Shown one piece after another: positions 1 through 5,134 of a stretch of DNA of 8,785 nucleotides; the stretch's first letter is position 1, and each line of letters begins with the position of its first letter. The translations under genes were made by a program, and so were the position numbers. The stretch is from Woeseiaceae bacterium (GTDB taxonomy: Bacteria; Pseudomonadota; Gammaproteobacteria; Steroidobacterales; Woeseiaceae): the NCBI GenBank assembly GCA_013138675.1, contig WTCH01000323.1, positions 1 to 8,785 of the forward strand, in the 5' to 3' direction. A model generated the notes under the pieces. The model saw only the letters and a program-made list of their open reading frames with translations, was not told the DNA's origin and ran no database searches.

Positions 1-81
1 TTCGATATCGACTTACCCGATGATGCCCTGATGCAGGGACAGGAACGTGCCTACACGTCAGCGATTTGGTATACGCCATAA
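1..81 (+). CDS. C-terminal fragment of a probable DUF3604-family protein
   Basis: The first 81 bases are an open frame in phase with the window edge, ending in TAA, so only the last 26 residues of a gene that begins to the left are present. The tail contains QERAYTSAIWYTP. I recognise this from memory as resembling the conserved C-terminus of DUF3604 proteins, a PHP-like metallohydrolase-related family of unknown function. No catalytic part is visible, so function cannot be judged. A strong hairpin terminator begins about 20 bases after the stop, which supports this being a genuine gene end on the plus strand. The family call rests on about a dozen residues and could be wrong; the existence of a gene end here is more certain than its name. 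Confidence 0.5.
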   Translation, partial: FDIDLPDDALMQGQERAYTSAIWYTP

Positions 82-100
82 GCGAACACGAAATGTTCTG

Positions 101-132
101 AAAAAAAAAGCCCTCCTTTCGGAGGGCTTTTT
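101..132. terminator. Bidirectional Rho-independent terminator
   Basis: A perfect 7-bp GC-rich stem, GCCCTCC (110-116) with GGAGGGC (121-127), closes a TTTC tetraloop. It is flanked by nine A's on the left (101-109) and five T's on the right (128-132), so it works as an intrinsic terminator on both strands. Rightward it ends the gene whose stop lies at 79-81; leftward it ends the aminotransferase/tRNA-Asn transcript. A weaker 5-bp inverted repeat, GAACA (84-88) with TGTTC (94-98), sits just to its left. Confidence 0.85.
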
Positions 133-138
133 GGTATG

Positions 139-214
139 TGGCTCCCCGACGCGGACTCGAACCACGGACATTCTGATTAACAGTCAGACGCTCTACCAAC
201 TGAGCTATCGGGGA
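139..214 (-). tRNA. tRNA-Asn (anticodon GUU)
   Basis: The reverse complement folds as a 76-nt tRNA. The acceptor stem is TCCCCGA with TCGGGGA, the discriminator is G and CCA is encoded (139-141). The D arm contains AGCTCAGTTGGTAGAGC. The anticodon stem CTGAC/GTCAG-type arms surround loop TGTTAAT, with anticodon GTT at plus positions 179-181. The T arm contains GGTTCGAGTCC. GUU reads both Asn codons. The gene lies 55 bases downstream of the aminotransferase stop on the same strand and just upstream of the bidirectional terminator. I found no convincing promoter in that gap, so co-transcription with the aminotransferase is plausible but not shown. Confidence 0.97.
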
Positions 215-222
215 ATAGCATT

Positions 223-264
223 GCACCTTGAGGTGCGGGGCGGGATTTTGGTGCAGCCCCCGCA
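223..264 (-). other. Competing hairpins between aminotransferase stop and tRNA-Asn
   Basis: Two inverted repeats overlap in this gap. One is GCACC (223-227) with GGTGC (232-236) around a TTGA loop. The other is TGCGGGG (234-240) with CCCCGCA (258-264) around a 17-base loop. They share bases 234-236, so they cannot both form completely. A second GGTGC copy at 250-254 could also pair with 223-227. Read on the minus strand, neither hairpin is followed by a U tract, so this is not a standard intrinsic terminator. It may be an mRNA 3'-end or tRNA processing structure. The pairing is seen directly; any function is inference. Confidence 0.35.
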
Positions 265-269
265 TGAAG

Positions 270-1454
270 TCAAGCGGATACAACCCGTTTTATGCGAGCG
301 ACGGCCTCCTTAAGCATCTCCATTGAACATGCAAACGAAAGCCGAATGTAGCCAGGGGCACCAAAAGCGCTGCCAGGCACCACAGCTACGTTGGCCTCGC
401 TGATCAGTAATTCGGTCAACGCAAGGTCATCGGCGAGTCCCAGCGTCGCCAAAGCAACGGATACGCGAGGAAACGCGTAGAACGTGCCTTCCCCGGCGCG
501 ACACTCGAAGCCGGGAATATCGTTGAGGGCAGCGACCAGGTAGTCGTGCCGGTCCTTGTATGCCGCAGCCATTTCCGCGACCACAGCCTGGTCGCCCTCC
601 AGCGCCGCCCTTGCTGCCTCCTGAGACACGCTGCAGGCATTCGATGTGCTCTGGCTCTGTACCGTGGACATCGCCTTGATCAGTTCCTCAGGGCCCGCAC
701 CGTAGCCAATTCGCCAGCCGGTCATCGCGTAGGCCTTCGACACGCCATTTATGGTGATCGTCCGGTCGTACAGGGAAGGACAGGCCTGGGCGAAGCTAAC
801 AAACGCTTCTTTGGCCCAGTGGATTGGCTCATAGATTTCGTCGGACGCGATGACGACTTGCGGGTACATCTGCAGAACAGTTTCAAAGGCCTGCAATTCA
901 TCTCGTGTGTAACATGCACCCGTCGGGTTCGACGGGCTGTTGAGTATCAGCAAACGCGTACGCTCTGTCAGGGCAACTTCTAATTGAGCGGGCGTGACCT
1001 TGAAGTCCTCGTCAATGCCAGTCTCAATAAACACCGGCTCGCCACCGGCAAGCAGCACCATGTCCGGATAGGAAACCCAGTACGGGGCAGGAATGATCGC
1101 TTCGTCGCCTTGACTCAGGACTCCCATGCACAGGTTGAAAAGTGCCTGCTTGGCGCCTGACGTGACCAGGATCTGCGCCGGACCGCATTCAAGCTCATTG
1201 TCGCGCCGAAGTTTGTTCTGGATAGCGGCCTTTAGCTCAGCAGTGCCCTCTATTGGCGTGTACTTGGTTGCTCCGGCCTGGATTGCCCTGATCGCAGCAT
1301 CCTTGATCGGCTGTGGCGTATCGAAGTCGGGTTCGCCGGTCCCCAGGCTGATGATGTCACGACCTTCGGCCTTGAGCCGGGGAGCCAGGGCCAGGACGGC
1401 ACCGGTCGGCGAGGGCTTGACCCGCGCCATACGTTTTGAAACTGATAAACTCAC
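270..1454 (-). CDS. aspC: PLP-dependent aspartate-type aminotransferase (fold type I, subgroup I-gamma)
   Basis: A 394-residue cytosolic class I/II aminotransferase, probably swapping the amino group between aspartate and 2-oxoglutarate; some relatives also use prephenate. Visible landmarks are LGTGEPDFDTP (37-47), the SNPTG loop with Asn176, SDEIYEP with Asp205 (pyridine-nitrogen contact) and Tyr208, the Schiff-base lysine Lys240 in GVSKAYAMTGWRIG with Arg248, and Arg371 in YIRLSFA, which binds the substrate carboxylate. Length is normal for the subgroup. I chose the GTG at 1452-1454 because GGAGG lies seven bases upstream and the family usually begins with a similar SxSxR segment; the ATG at 1428-1430 would remove eight residues. 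The same frame stays open far upstream, but that stretch is antisense to uvrB. The gene is divergent from uvrB with 27 bp between starts. The symbol is the usual annotation; exact substrate cannot be settled from sequence alone. Confidence 0.92.
   Translation of the reverse strand: MSLSVSKRMARVKPSPTGAVLALAPRLKAEGRDIISLGTGEPDFDTPQPIKDAAIRAIQAGATKYTPIEGTAELKAAIQNKLRRDNELECGPAQILVTSGAKQALFNLCMGVLSQGDEAIIPAPYWVSYPDMVLLAGGEPVFIETGIDEDFKVTPAQLEVALTERTRLLILNSPSNPTGACYTRDELQAFETVLQMYPQVVIASDEIYEPIHWAKEAFVSFAQACPSLYDRTITINGVSKAYAMTGWRIGYGAGPEELIKAMSTVQSQSTSNACSVSQEAARAALEGDQAVVAEMAAAYKDRHDYLVAALNDIPGFECRAGEGTFYAFPRVSVALATLGLADDLALTELLISEANVAVVPGSAFGAPGYIRLSFACSMEMLKEAVARIKRVVSA
1443..1451 (+). promoter_or_regulatory. 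Candidate extended -10 promoter element for uvrB
   Basis: TGA followed by TAAACT (1446-1451, four of six matches to TATAAT) resembles an extended -10 element. It lies about 31 bases before the uvrB start, inside the first codons of the divergent aminotransferase. No good -35 is seen at normal spacing; TTGACC at 1417-1422 is too far away. I saw no E. coli-type LexA box (CTGT-N8-ACAG) nearby. This is a weak call made because the 27-bp gap forces promoter sequence into coding DNA. Confidence 0.2.
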
Positions 1455-1481
1455 TCGCTTGCCTCCGCGCAGCTGACATCC

Positions 1482-3542
1482 ATGGTACGTGAAACAACAC
1501 ATCTGCCCAAGAAGACTAAAGAGTCCGATCGCGACCGCCTGAAACTGGTTTCCAGTTTCAGTCCCGCAGGTGATCAGGGGCCTGCAATCGATGGTCTGAT
1601 CGAAGGACTGGGTGACGGCCTTGCCCGTCAGACCTTGCTCGGCGTCACCGGCTCGGGGAAGACATTTACGATAGCCAGCGTGATCGAGCGAACCCAGCGC
1701 CCGGCGATAATTCTTGCGCCAAACAAGACGCTTGCCGCGCAACTGTACGGCGAAATGCGGGAGTTTTTCCCGAAGAACGCGGTCGAGTACTTCGTTTCGT
1801 ATTACGACTATTACCAACCTGAGGCGTACGTCCCAAGTTCGGATACCTATATCGAGAAAGACGCGTCCATCAATCAGCATATTGAGCAGATGCGGCTCTC
1901 GGCCACCAAGGCTCTGCTTGAGCGCTCTGACGCGATTATCGTTGCGACGGTGTCTTCGATTTACGGCCTTGGTGATCCTGAGGCCTACTTCAGCATGGTG
2001 CTGCACCTGGACCGCGGCGACCGTATCGATCAGCGCACGCTCCTGAGGCGGCTCGCCGAGCTTCAATATAAGCGTAACGAACTGGACTTGTCGCAAGGCA
2101 CCTACCGTGTGCGGGGCGATGTCATTGATGTATTCCCGGCAGAGTCGGAGCGCGATGCGGTGCGCATTGAGCTGTTTGACGACGAAATTGAGTCGCTGGG
2201 GTATTTTGACCCGCTCACGGGCGAAGTATCGGCCCGTGTGCCGCGCCTGACGATCTTCCCCAAAACGCACTATGTCACTCCGCGCGAAAAACTGGTGGCC
2301 GCTTGCGAGGAAATCAAGGTCGAGTTGAAGGACCGACTTGAGTACCTTCGAAACAACGAAAAACTACTGGAAGCTCAACGGCTTGAGCAGCGAACTTTAT
2401 TTGATTTAGAGATGATAAAGGAGCTCGGCTACTGCTCCGGGATCGAGAACTACTCGCGCTACTTGTCGGGTCGGGAAAAGGGCGAGCCACCGCCATGCCT
2501 GTTCGATTACCTGCCTGATAACGCCATCCTGATTATCGATGAGAGCCACGTGACCGTGCCGCAGCTTGGGGCTATGTACAAAGGGGACCGCTCACGTAAG
2601 GAGACGCTGGTTGAATTCGGTTTCCGGCTACCGTCCGCGCTCGACAACAGGCCATTGAGATTTGATGAATTCGAGGGCCTCGCACCACAAACCATTTACA
2701 CGTCGGCCACGCCCGGCAACTACGAGCACGAACACACAGACAACACCGTCGAACAGCTGGTTCGACCAACAGGGCTTGTCGATCCGGCGATAATTACCCG
2801 ACCCGCTAAAACGCAGGTGGATGATGTGCTTTCCGAGATTACCAAGCGCGTGGCCAAGGATGAGCGTGTCCTGATCACCACTCTGACCAAGCGTATGGCC
2901 GAGGACCTCTCGGACTACCTGCAGGAGCACGGTAAGCGTGTTCGTTACCTGCATTCCGATATCGGGACTGTCGAGCGTACGGAGATCATTCGCGATCTGC
3001 GCCTGGGCGCATTCGACGTACTCGTCGGCATTAACCTGTTACGGGAAGGCCTGGACATGCCCGAGGTCTCATTGGTGGCCATTCTCGATGCAGACAAGGA
3101 AGGATTTCTGCGCTCGGAACGCTCGCTCATACAGACGATCGGGCGCGCGGCACGACATCTTCATGGCACCGCGATCCTGTACGCCGACAGGATGACCGGT
3201 TCCATGCAGCGAGCTATCGAGGAAACCACTCGCCGACGGGACCGGCAACTGGCGCACAACAAGAAACACGGGATTACCCCGGCAACGATAGTGAAGCAGG
3301 TCTCCGATATCATGGAGGCTGCGTATCCGGTGCCCGGCAGACGCAAGCGTCGTGTCGCCGAAGACGGGGCTCATTACGATCAGATGACACCCGAGCAGCT
3401 CATGAAGCGGGCGACCAAGCTGGAAAAGAAGATGTTCAGGCACGCTCGCGACCTCGAGTTCGAGGATGCGGCAAGGCTACGCGACGAGATTCGCTATATC
3501 CGCGAGGAGGGGCTTGGACTGTCCGATCGCAAGGCCGGATAA
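1482..3542 (+). CDS. uvrB: UvrABC excinuclease subunit B
   Basis: UvrB is the damage-verification ATPase/helicase-like subunit of nucleotide excision repair. It is loaded on DNA by UvrA and recruits the UvrC nuclease. The 686-residue protein shows Walker A GVTGSGKT (54-61), the beta-hairpin segment YYDYYQPEAYVP (107-118) that locks onto damaged DNA, the Walker B/DEXH box IIDESH (351-356), SATPGNYE (408-415), helicase motif VI QTIGRAAR (551-558), and a C-terminal UVR domain (about 640-680) that binds UvrC. It aligns from memory with E. coli UvrB (673 aa) throughout. Homology begins near residue 20, so a charged N-terminal extension of roughly 10-15 residues is present. ATG 1482 is the only standard start before the conserved region, although no clear Shine-Dalgarno precedes it. 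The gene is divergent from the aminotransferase and followed 88 bases later by tRNA-Val. Confidence 0.98.
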   Translation: MVRETTHLPKKTKESDRDRLKLVSSFSPAGDQGPAIDGLIEGLGDGLARQTLLGVTGSGKTFTIASVIERTQRPAIILAPNKTLAAQLYGEMREFFPKNAVEYFVSYYDYYQPEAYVPSSDTYIEKDASINQHIEQMRLSATKALLERSDAIIVATVSSIYGLGDPEAYFSMVLHLDRGDRIDQRTLLRRLAELQYKRNELDLSQGTYRVRGDVIDVFPAESERDAVRIELFDDEIESLGYFDPLTGEVSARVPRLTIFPKTHYVTPREKLVAACEEIKVELKDRLEYLRNNEKLLEAQRLEQRTLFDLEMIKELGYCSGIENYSRYLSGREKGEPPPCLFDYLPDNAILIIDESHVTVPQLGAMYKGDRSRKETLVEFGFRLPSALDNRPLRFDEFEGLAPQTIYTSATPGNYEHEHTDNTVEQLVRPTGLVDPAIITRPAKTQVDDVLSEITKRVAKDERVLITTLTKRMAEDLSDYLQEHGKRVRYLHSDIGTVERTEIIRDLRLGAFDVLVGINLLREGLDMPEVSLVAILDADKEGFLRSERSLIQTIGRAARHLHGTAILYADRMTGSMQRAIEETTRRRDRQLAHNKKHGITPATIVKQVSDIMEAAYPVPGRRKRRVAEDGAHYDQMTPEQLMKRATKLEKKMFRHARDLEFEDAARLRDEIRYIREEGLGLSDRKAG
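1539..1561. repeat. Perfect 10+10 bp inverted repeat in the uvrB 5' end
   Basis: Arms CTGAAACTGG (1539-1548) and CCAGTTTCAG (1552-1561) are perfectly complementary around a TTT spacer. The element lies in uvrB codons 20-27, just where homology to other UvrB proteins begins, and 85-107 bases upstream of the aminotransferase start. The half-site core GAAACTG recurs once at 1438-1444, beside the aminotransferase start. It could be a dimeric-repressor operator, a hairpin in early uvrB mRNA, or chance plus codon constraint. The symmetry is seen directly; a regulatory role is inference. Confidence 0.5.
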
Positions 3543-3548
3543 TGGGTC

Positions 3549-3577
3549 TTGCGTGTCGGGTAAGGCTTGAGTATCGT
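3549..3577 (+). promoter_or_regulatory. Candidate sigma-70 promoter for tRNA-Val
   Basis: TTGCGT (3549-3554) and TATCGT (3572-3577) are separated by 17 bases, followed by a GC-rich stretch (GCCGCCC) of the kind found as discriminators in stable-RNA promoters. This would start RNA about 45-50 bases before the tRNA, in the 88-base gap after uvrB. The matches to consensus are partial (three or four of six in each box). No intrinsic terminator is visible between uvrB and the tRNA, so read-through from uvrB is also possible. Confidence 0.3.
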
Positions 3578-3630
3578 ATGCCGCCCTCGCTGGTCGGGGA
3601 ACTTAAAGTTCGTAGGGGTTCTTAAAAAAA

Positions 3631-3705
3631 GGGTGATTAGCTCAGGGGTAGAGCGCCACGTTGACATCGTGGAGGTCGGTGGTTCGAGACCACCATCACC
3701 CACCA
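3631..3705 (+). tRNA. tRNA-Val (anticodon GAC)
   Basis: A 75-nt tRNA with acceptor stem GGGTGAT/ATCACCC, discriminator A and encoded CCA (3703-3705). The D arm contains AGCTCAGGGGTAGAGC. The anticodon stem CCACG/CGTGG surrounds loop TTGACAT with anticodon GAC at 3663-3665. The T arm is GGTGG/CCACC with loop TTCGAGA. GAC reads the Val codons GUC and GUU. It sits between uvrB and infC, and no convincing terminator follows it. A 10-bp palindrome ATTCGCGAAT (3706-3715) abuts the 3' end but has no loop or T tract, so I do not call it a terminator. Confidence 0.97.
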
Positions 3706-3782
3706 ATTCGCGAATAGTTACCGGCCGTTGTGAATCTGCAACAAAATGCCTGATTTTTTCGGTAAAACAGTCGTTTCCACGG

Positions 3783-3811
3783 TTGTTTCTTGCTATGCGG
3801 CTATATAGAAT
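3783..3811 (+). promoter_or_regulatory. Candidate sigma-70 promoter and leader for the infC operon
   Basis: TTGTTT (3783-3788) and TAGAAT (3806-3811, five of six matches to TATAAT) are 17 bases apart, giving an expected start near 3818 and a leader of about 70 bases before the infC ATC codon. The predicted leader holds a 5-bp hairpin, CCGCA (3819-3823) with TGCGG (3829-3833). It also holds two alternative short pairings, GTCC (3845-3848) with GGAC (3860-3863) and CAGG (3848-3851) with CCTG (3863-3866), which overlap and exclude each other. The rest of the 184-base gap from the tRNA to infC shows no gene. Confidence 0.4.
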
Positions 3812-3876
3812 CGCTTTCCCGCACTCGCTGCGGCGCTTATTGGCGTCCAGGCAGTGTCGGGACCTGTTTTAGTACT

Positions 3877-3892
3877 GGAGGATTTTAGGATC
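3877..3892 (+). promoter_or_regulatory. Strong Shine-Dalgarno and ATC start codon of infC
   Basis: GGAGG (3877-3881) is followed by an 8-base spacer and ATC (3890-3892), in frame with the whole IF3 sequence. No ATG or GTG is correctly placed behind this Shine-Dalgarno. In E. coli infC starts with AUU, and IF3 represses its own synthesis by rejecting non-AUG initiation. The same logic would apply to AUC here. The upstream in-frame GTG (3854-3856) is the alternative; it has only a weak AGG before it and would add 12 non-conserved residues. Confidence 0.75.
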
Positions 3893-4408
3893 GCAGCCAC
3901 AAAGCGCGTACGGCGTAATGATGAAATTGATGCCCAGGAAGTCCGGGTTATTGACGCAGAAGGTGAACAAGCCGGCGTAATGCCGCTGGTCGATGCAATC
4001 GGGCTTGCCAAGGGTGTCTCACTGGACCTGGTCGAGGTTTCACCGAATGCTGAACCACCGGTTTGCCGGATCATGGATTTTGGCAAGTACCTCTTCGAGC
4101 AGAACAAGAAAGCTCAGACGTCCAAACGCAAGCAAAAACAGGTTCATGTAAAAGAGATTAAGTTTCGGCCGGGAACGGACGAAGGTGACTACCAGATCAA
4201 GCTGCGCAAGCTTGTTGAGTTCCTCGAATACGGGGACAAGACCAAGGTCACATTGAGATTCAGGGGTCGGGAGATGGCGCACCAGGAACTGGGCGCGAAG
4301 CTACTGACCAGGGTCAGAGATGACCTGGAAGAATATGGCACCGTCGAGCAGATGCCGCAGATGGAAGGTCGGCAGATGATCATGGTGATAGCACCAAAGA
4401 AGCATTAA
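3890..4408 (+). CDS. infC: Translation initiation factor IF-3
   Basis: IF3 binds the 30S subunit, prevents premature 50S joining and proofreads the start codon and initiator tRNA. With the ATC start the protein is 172 residues, in the normal range (E. coli 180). The N-terminal domain carries RRNDEIDAQEVRVID and SPNAEPPVCRIMDFGKYLFE (51-70). A lysine-rich linker follows (73-88). The C-terminal domain contains VKEIKFRPGTDEGDY (87-101), the RFRGREMAHQELG segment (123-135) and the terminal EGRQMIMVIAPKK. These match E. coli IF3 closely from memory. It is the first gene of the infC-rpmI-rplT-pheST-ihfA block and is separated from rpmI by 100 bases holding a hairpin. thrS, the usual upstream partner, is not present in this window. 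Regulation is likely autogenous through the non-AUG start. Confidence 0.97.
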   Translation: MAATKRVRRNDEIDAQEVRVIDAEGEQAGVMPLVDAIGLAKGVSLDLVEVSPNAEPPVCRIMDFGKYLFEQNKKAQTSKRKQKQVHVKEIKFRPGTDEGDYQIKLRKLVEFLEYGDKTKVTLRFRGREMAHQELGAKLLTRVRDDLEEYGTVEQMPQMEGRQMIMVIAPKKH

Positions 4409-4414
4409 GTAATC

Positions 4415-4446
4415 GCTCTATGTGAGACACGACAACTGCATAGAGC
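4415..4446 (+). promoter_or_regulatory. Hairpin in the infC-rpmI leader, candidate ribosomal-protein control site
   Basis: GCTCTATG (4415-4422) and CATAGAGC (4439-4446) form a perfect 8-bp stem that two G-U pairs can extend, around a 12-14 base loop. No T tract follows, so it is not an intrinsic terminator. A second, bulged pairing is possible downstream (GTA 4449-4451 plus CC with GGTAC 4476-4480). In E. coli the same region carries L20 binding structures that repress rpmI-rplT translation. A matching role here is inferred from position and structure, not from a recognised L20 motif. Confidence 0.45.
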
Positions 4447-4508
4447 TTGTATCCCGCCTGCATCGGCCGCCCAGCGGTACGTAGCATGGCCTAAAAGTGG
4501 AGAAGAAA

Positions 4509-4706
4509 ATGTCGAAGATGAAAACCAACCGGGGCGCGGCCAAGCGCTTCCGGAGAACGGCTAAGGGCGGCTTCAAGAGAGCCCAGTCACATCTCAATCA
4601 CATCCTTACCAAGAAAAAGTCGAAGCGTAAGCGCCAGCTGGGTCTGACCCTGCAGGTTGACGCCGCCGACGTAAAGAGCGTGCGCCGCATGCTCCCTTAC
4701 AGCTAA
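4509..4706 (+). CDS. rpmI: 50S ribosomal protein L35
   Basis: A 65-residue, very basic protein of the large ribosomal subunit, the same length as E. coli L35. The signature is MSKMKTNRGAAKRFRRTAKGG at the N-terminus, followed by SHLNHILTKKKSKRKRQL (27-44) and a C-terminal RMLPYS. The ATG at 4509 is chosen because GGAG (4499-4502) lies six bases before it and the family begins M-x-K-x-K-T. An in-frame GTG at 4497 would add four residues and overlap the ribosome-binding site. The gene is 14 bases upstream of rplT, fitting the usual coupled L35-L20 pair. Confidence 0.97.
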   Translation: MSKMKTNRGAAKRFRRTAKGGFKRAQSHLNHILTKKKSKRKRQLGLTLQVDAADVKSVRRMLPYS

Positions 4707-4720
4707 GAGGAGATTGAGAC

Positions 4721-5086
4721 ATGGCTAGAGTAAAGCGTGGCGTTGTAGCGAAAGCGCGCCATAAAAAAATCCTTGGCAAAGCGAAAGGTTATTACGGCGC
4801 GCGCAGCAAATTGTACAAGACTGCGAAACAGGCCGTTATCAAGGCCGGTCAGTATGCCTATCGTGATCGCCGTCAACGCAAACGTCAGTTTCGTGCATTG
4901 TGGATTGCGCGCATTAACGCAGCCTCACGTCTGCACGGTTTGTCGTACAGTCGGCTGATCAACGGTCTCAACCTGGCTAACATCGAGGTTGATCGCAAGG
5001 TTCTGGCAGATATCGCTGTACACGATCCGGAAGGATTCGGCGCAATCGCAGAGCAAGCCAAGGTCAGCCTGGCAGAGAGCAGCTAA
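4721..5086 (+). CDS. rplT: 50S ribosomal protein L20
   Basis: L20 binds 23S rRNA early in 50S assembly and in E. coli also represses its own operon at rpmI. The 121-residue protein starts MARVKRGVVAKARHKKIL, has a long basic N-terminal helix region with AKGYYGARSK (21-30) and QYAYRDRRQRKRQFR (44-58), then a globular domain with LWIARINAASR (60-70), SYSRLINGL (75-83) and DRKVLADIAV (91-100). It is three residues longer than the E. coli protein as I remember it. AGAGGAG (4706-4712), which begins in the rpmI stop codon, gives a strong ribosome-binding site eight bases before ATG. A stable hairpin separates it from pheS. Confidence 0.98.
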   Translation: MARVKRGVVAKARHKKILGKAKGYYGARSKLYKTAKQAVIKAGQYAYRDRRQRKRQFRALWIARINAASRLHGLSYSRLINGLNLANIEVDRKVLADIAVHDPEGFGAIAEQAKVSLAESS

Positions 5087-5095
5087 GCAACCGCT

Positions 5096-5120
5096 GATGG
5101 CGCGGTTTTGCCGCGCCGTT
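5096..5120 (+). promoter_or_regulatory. GC-rich hairpin in the rplT-pheS gap
   Basis: GGCGCGG (5099-5105) and CCGCGCC (5111-5117) pair perfectly around a TTTTG loop. The stem extends to about 10 bp with A-U and G-U pairs (5096-5098 with 5118-5120). No T tract follows, so it is not a classical terminator, but it occupies the site where E. coli has the pheM/pheST attenuator. A 16-codon frame starting inside it (ATG 5097, MARFCRAVTGRFSCGN) has only two Phe codons and no ribosome-binding site, so it is a poor match to a Phe leader peptide. Confidence 0.5.
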
Positions 5121-5134
5121 ACGGGGCGATTCTC

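Noticed and set aside
270..2270. A single 666-codon minus-strand frame that continues past the aminotransferase start into uvrB
   Set aside because: The part beyond 1454 is antisense to highly conserved uvrB coding sequence and has no recognisable domain. The aminotransferase has its own GTG with a good Shine-Dalgarno, so this is an open shadow frame, not a fusion protein.
2314..3443. Several 60-124 codon minus-strand frames inside uvrB, and similar ones in infC, pheS and pheT
   Set aside because: They are antisense to conserved coding sequence, have low-complexity Ser/Arg-rich translations and show no ribosome-binding context.
139..3705. tRNA genes as integration sites of a mobile element
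   Set aside because: No integrase, no repeated tRNA 3' end and no cargo genes are present; all neighbours are housekeeping genes.
3706..3760. Possible terminator after tRNA-Val (palindrome ATTCGCGAAT and the T6 run at 3754-3759)
   Set aside because: The palindrome has no loop or T tract, and the T run is preceded only by a very weak interrupted stem (AATC/GATT), so an intrinsic terminator is not supported.
3854..3889. GTG start at 3854 for infC
   Set aside because: It has only a weak Shine-Dalgarno, adds 12 residues unlike IF3, and would bury the strong GGAGG that is perfectly placed for ATC 3890.
4497..4508. GTG start at 4497 for rpmI
   Set aside because: It overlaps the ribosome-binding site, and the family N-terminus and 65-residue length fit ATG 4509.
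5108..5134. TTG start at 5108 for pheS
   Set aside because: It lies in the loop of a stable hairpin, has no ribosome-binding site, and adds nine residues absent from PheS proteins; ATG 5135 gives exactly the usual 327.
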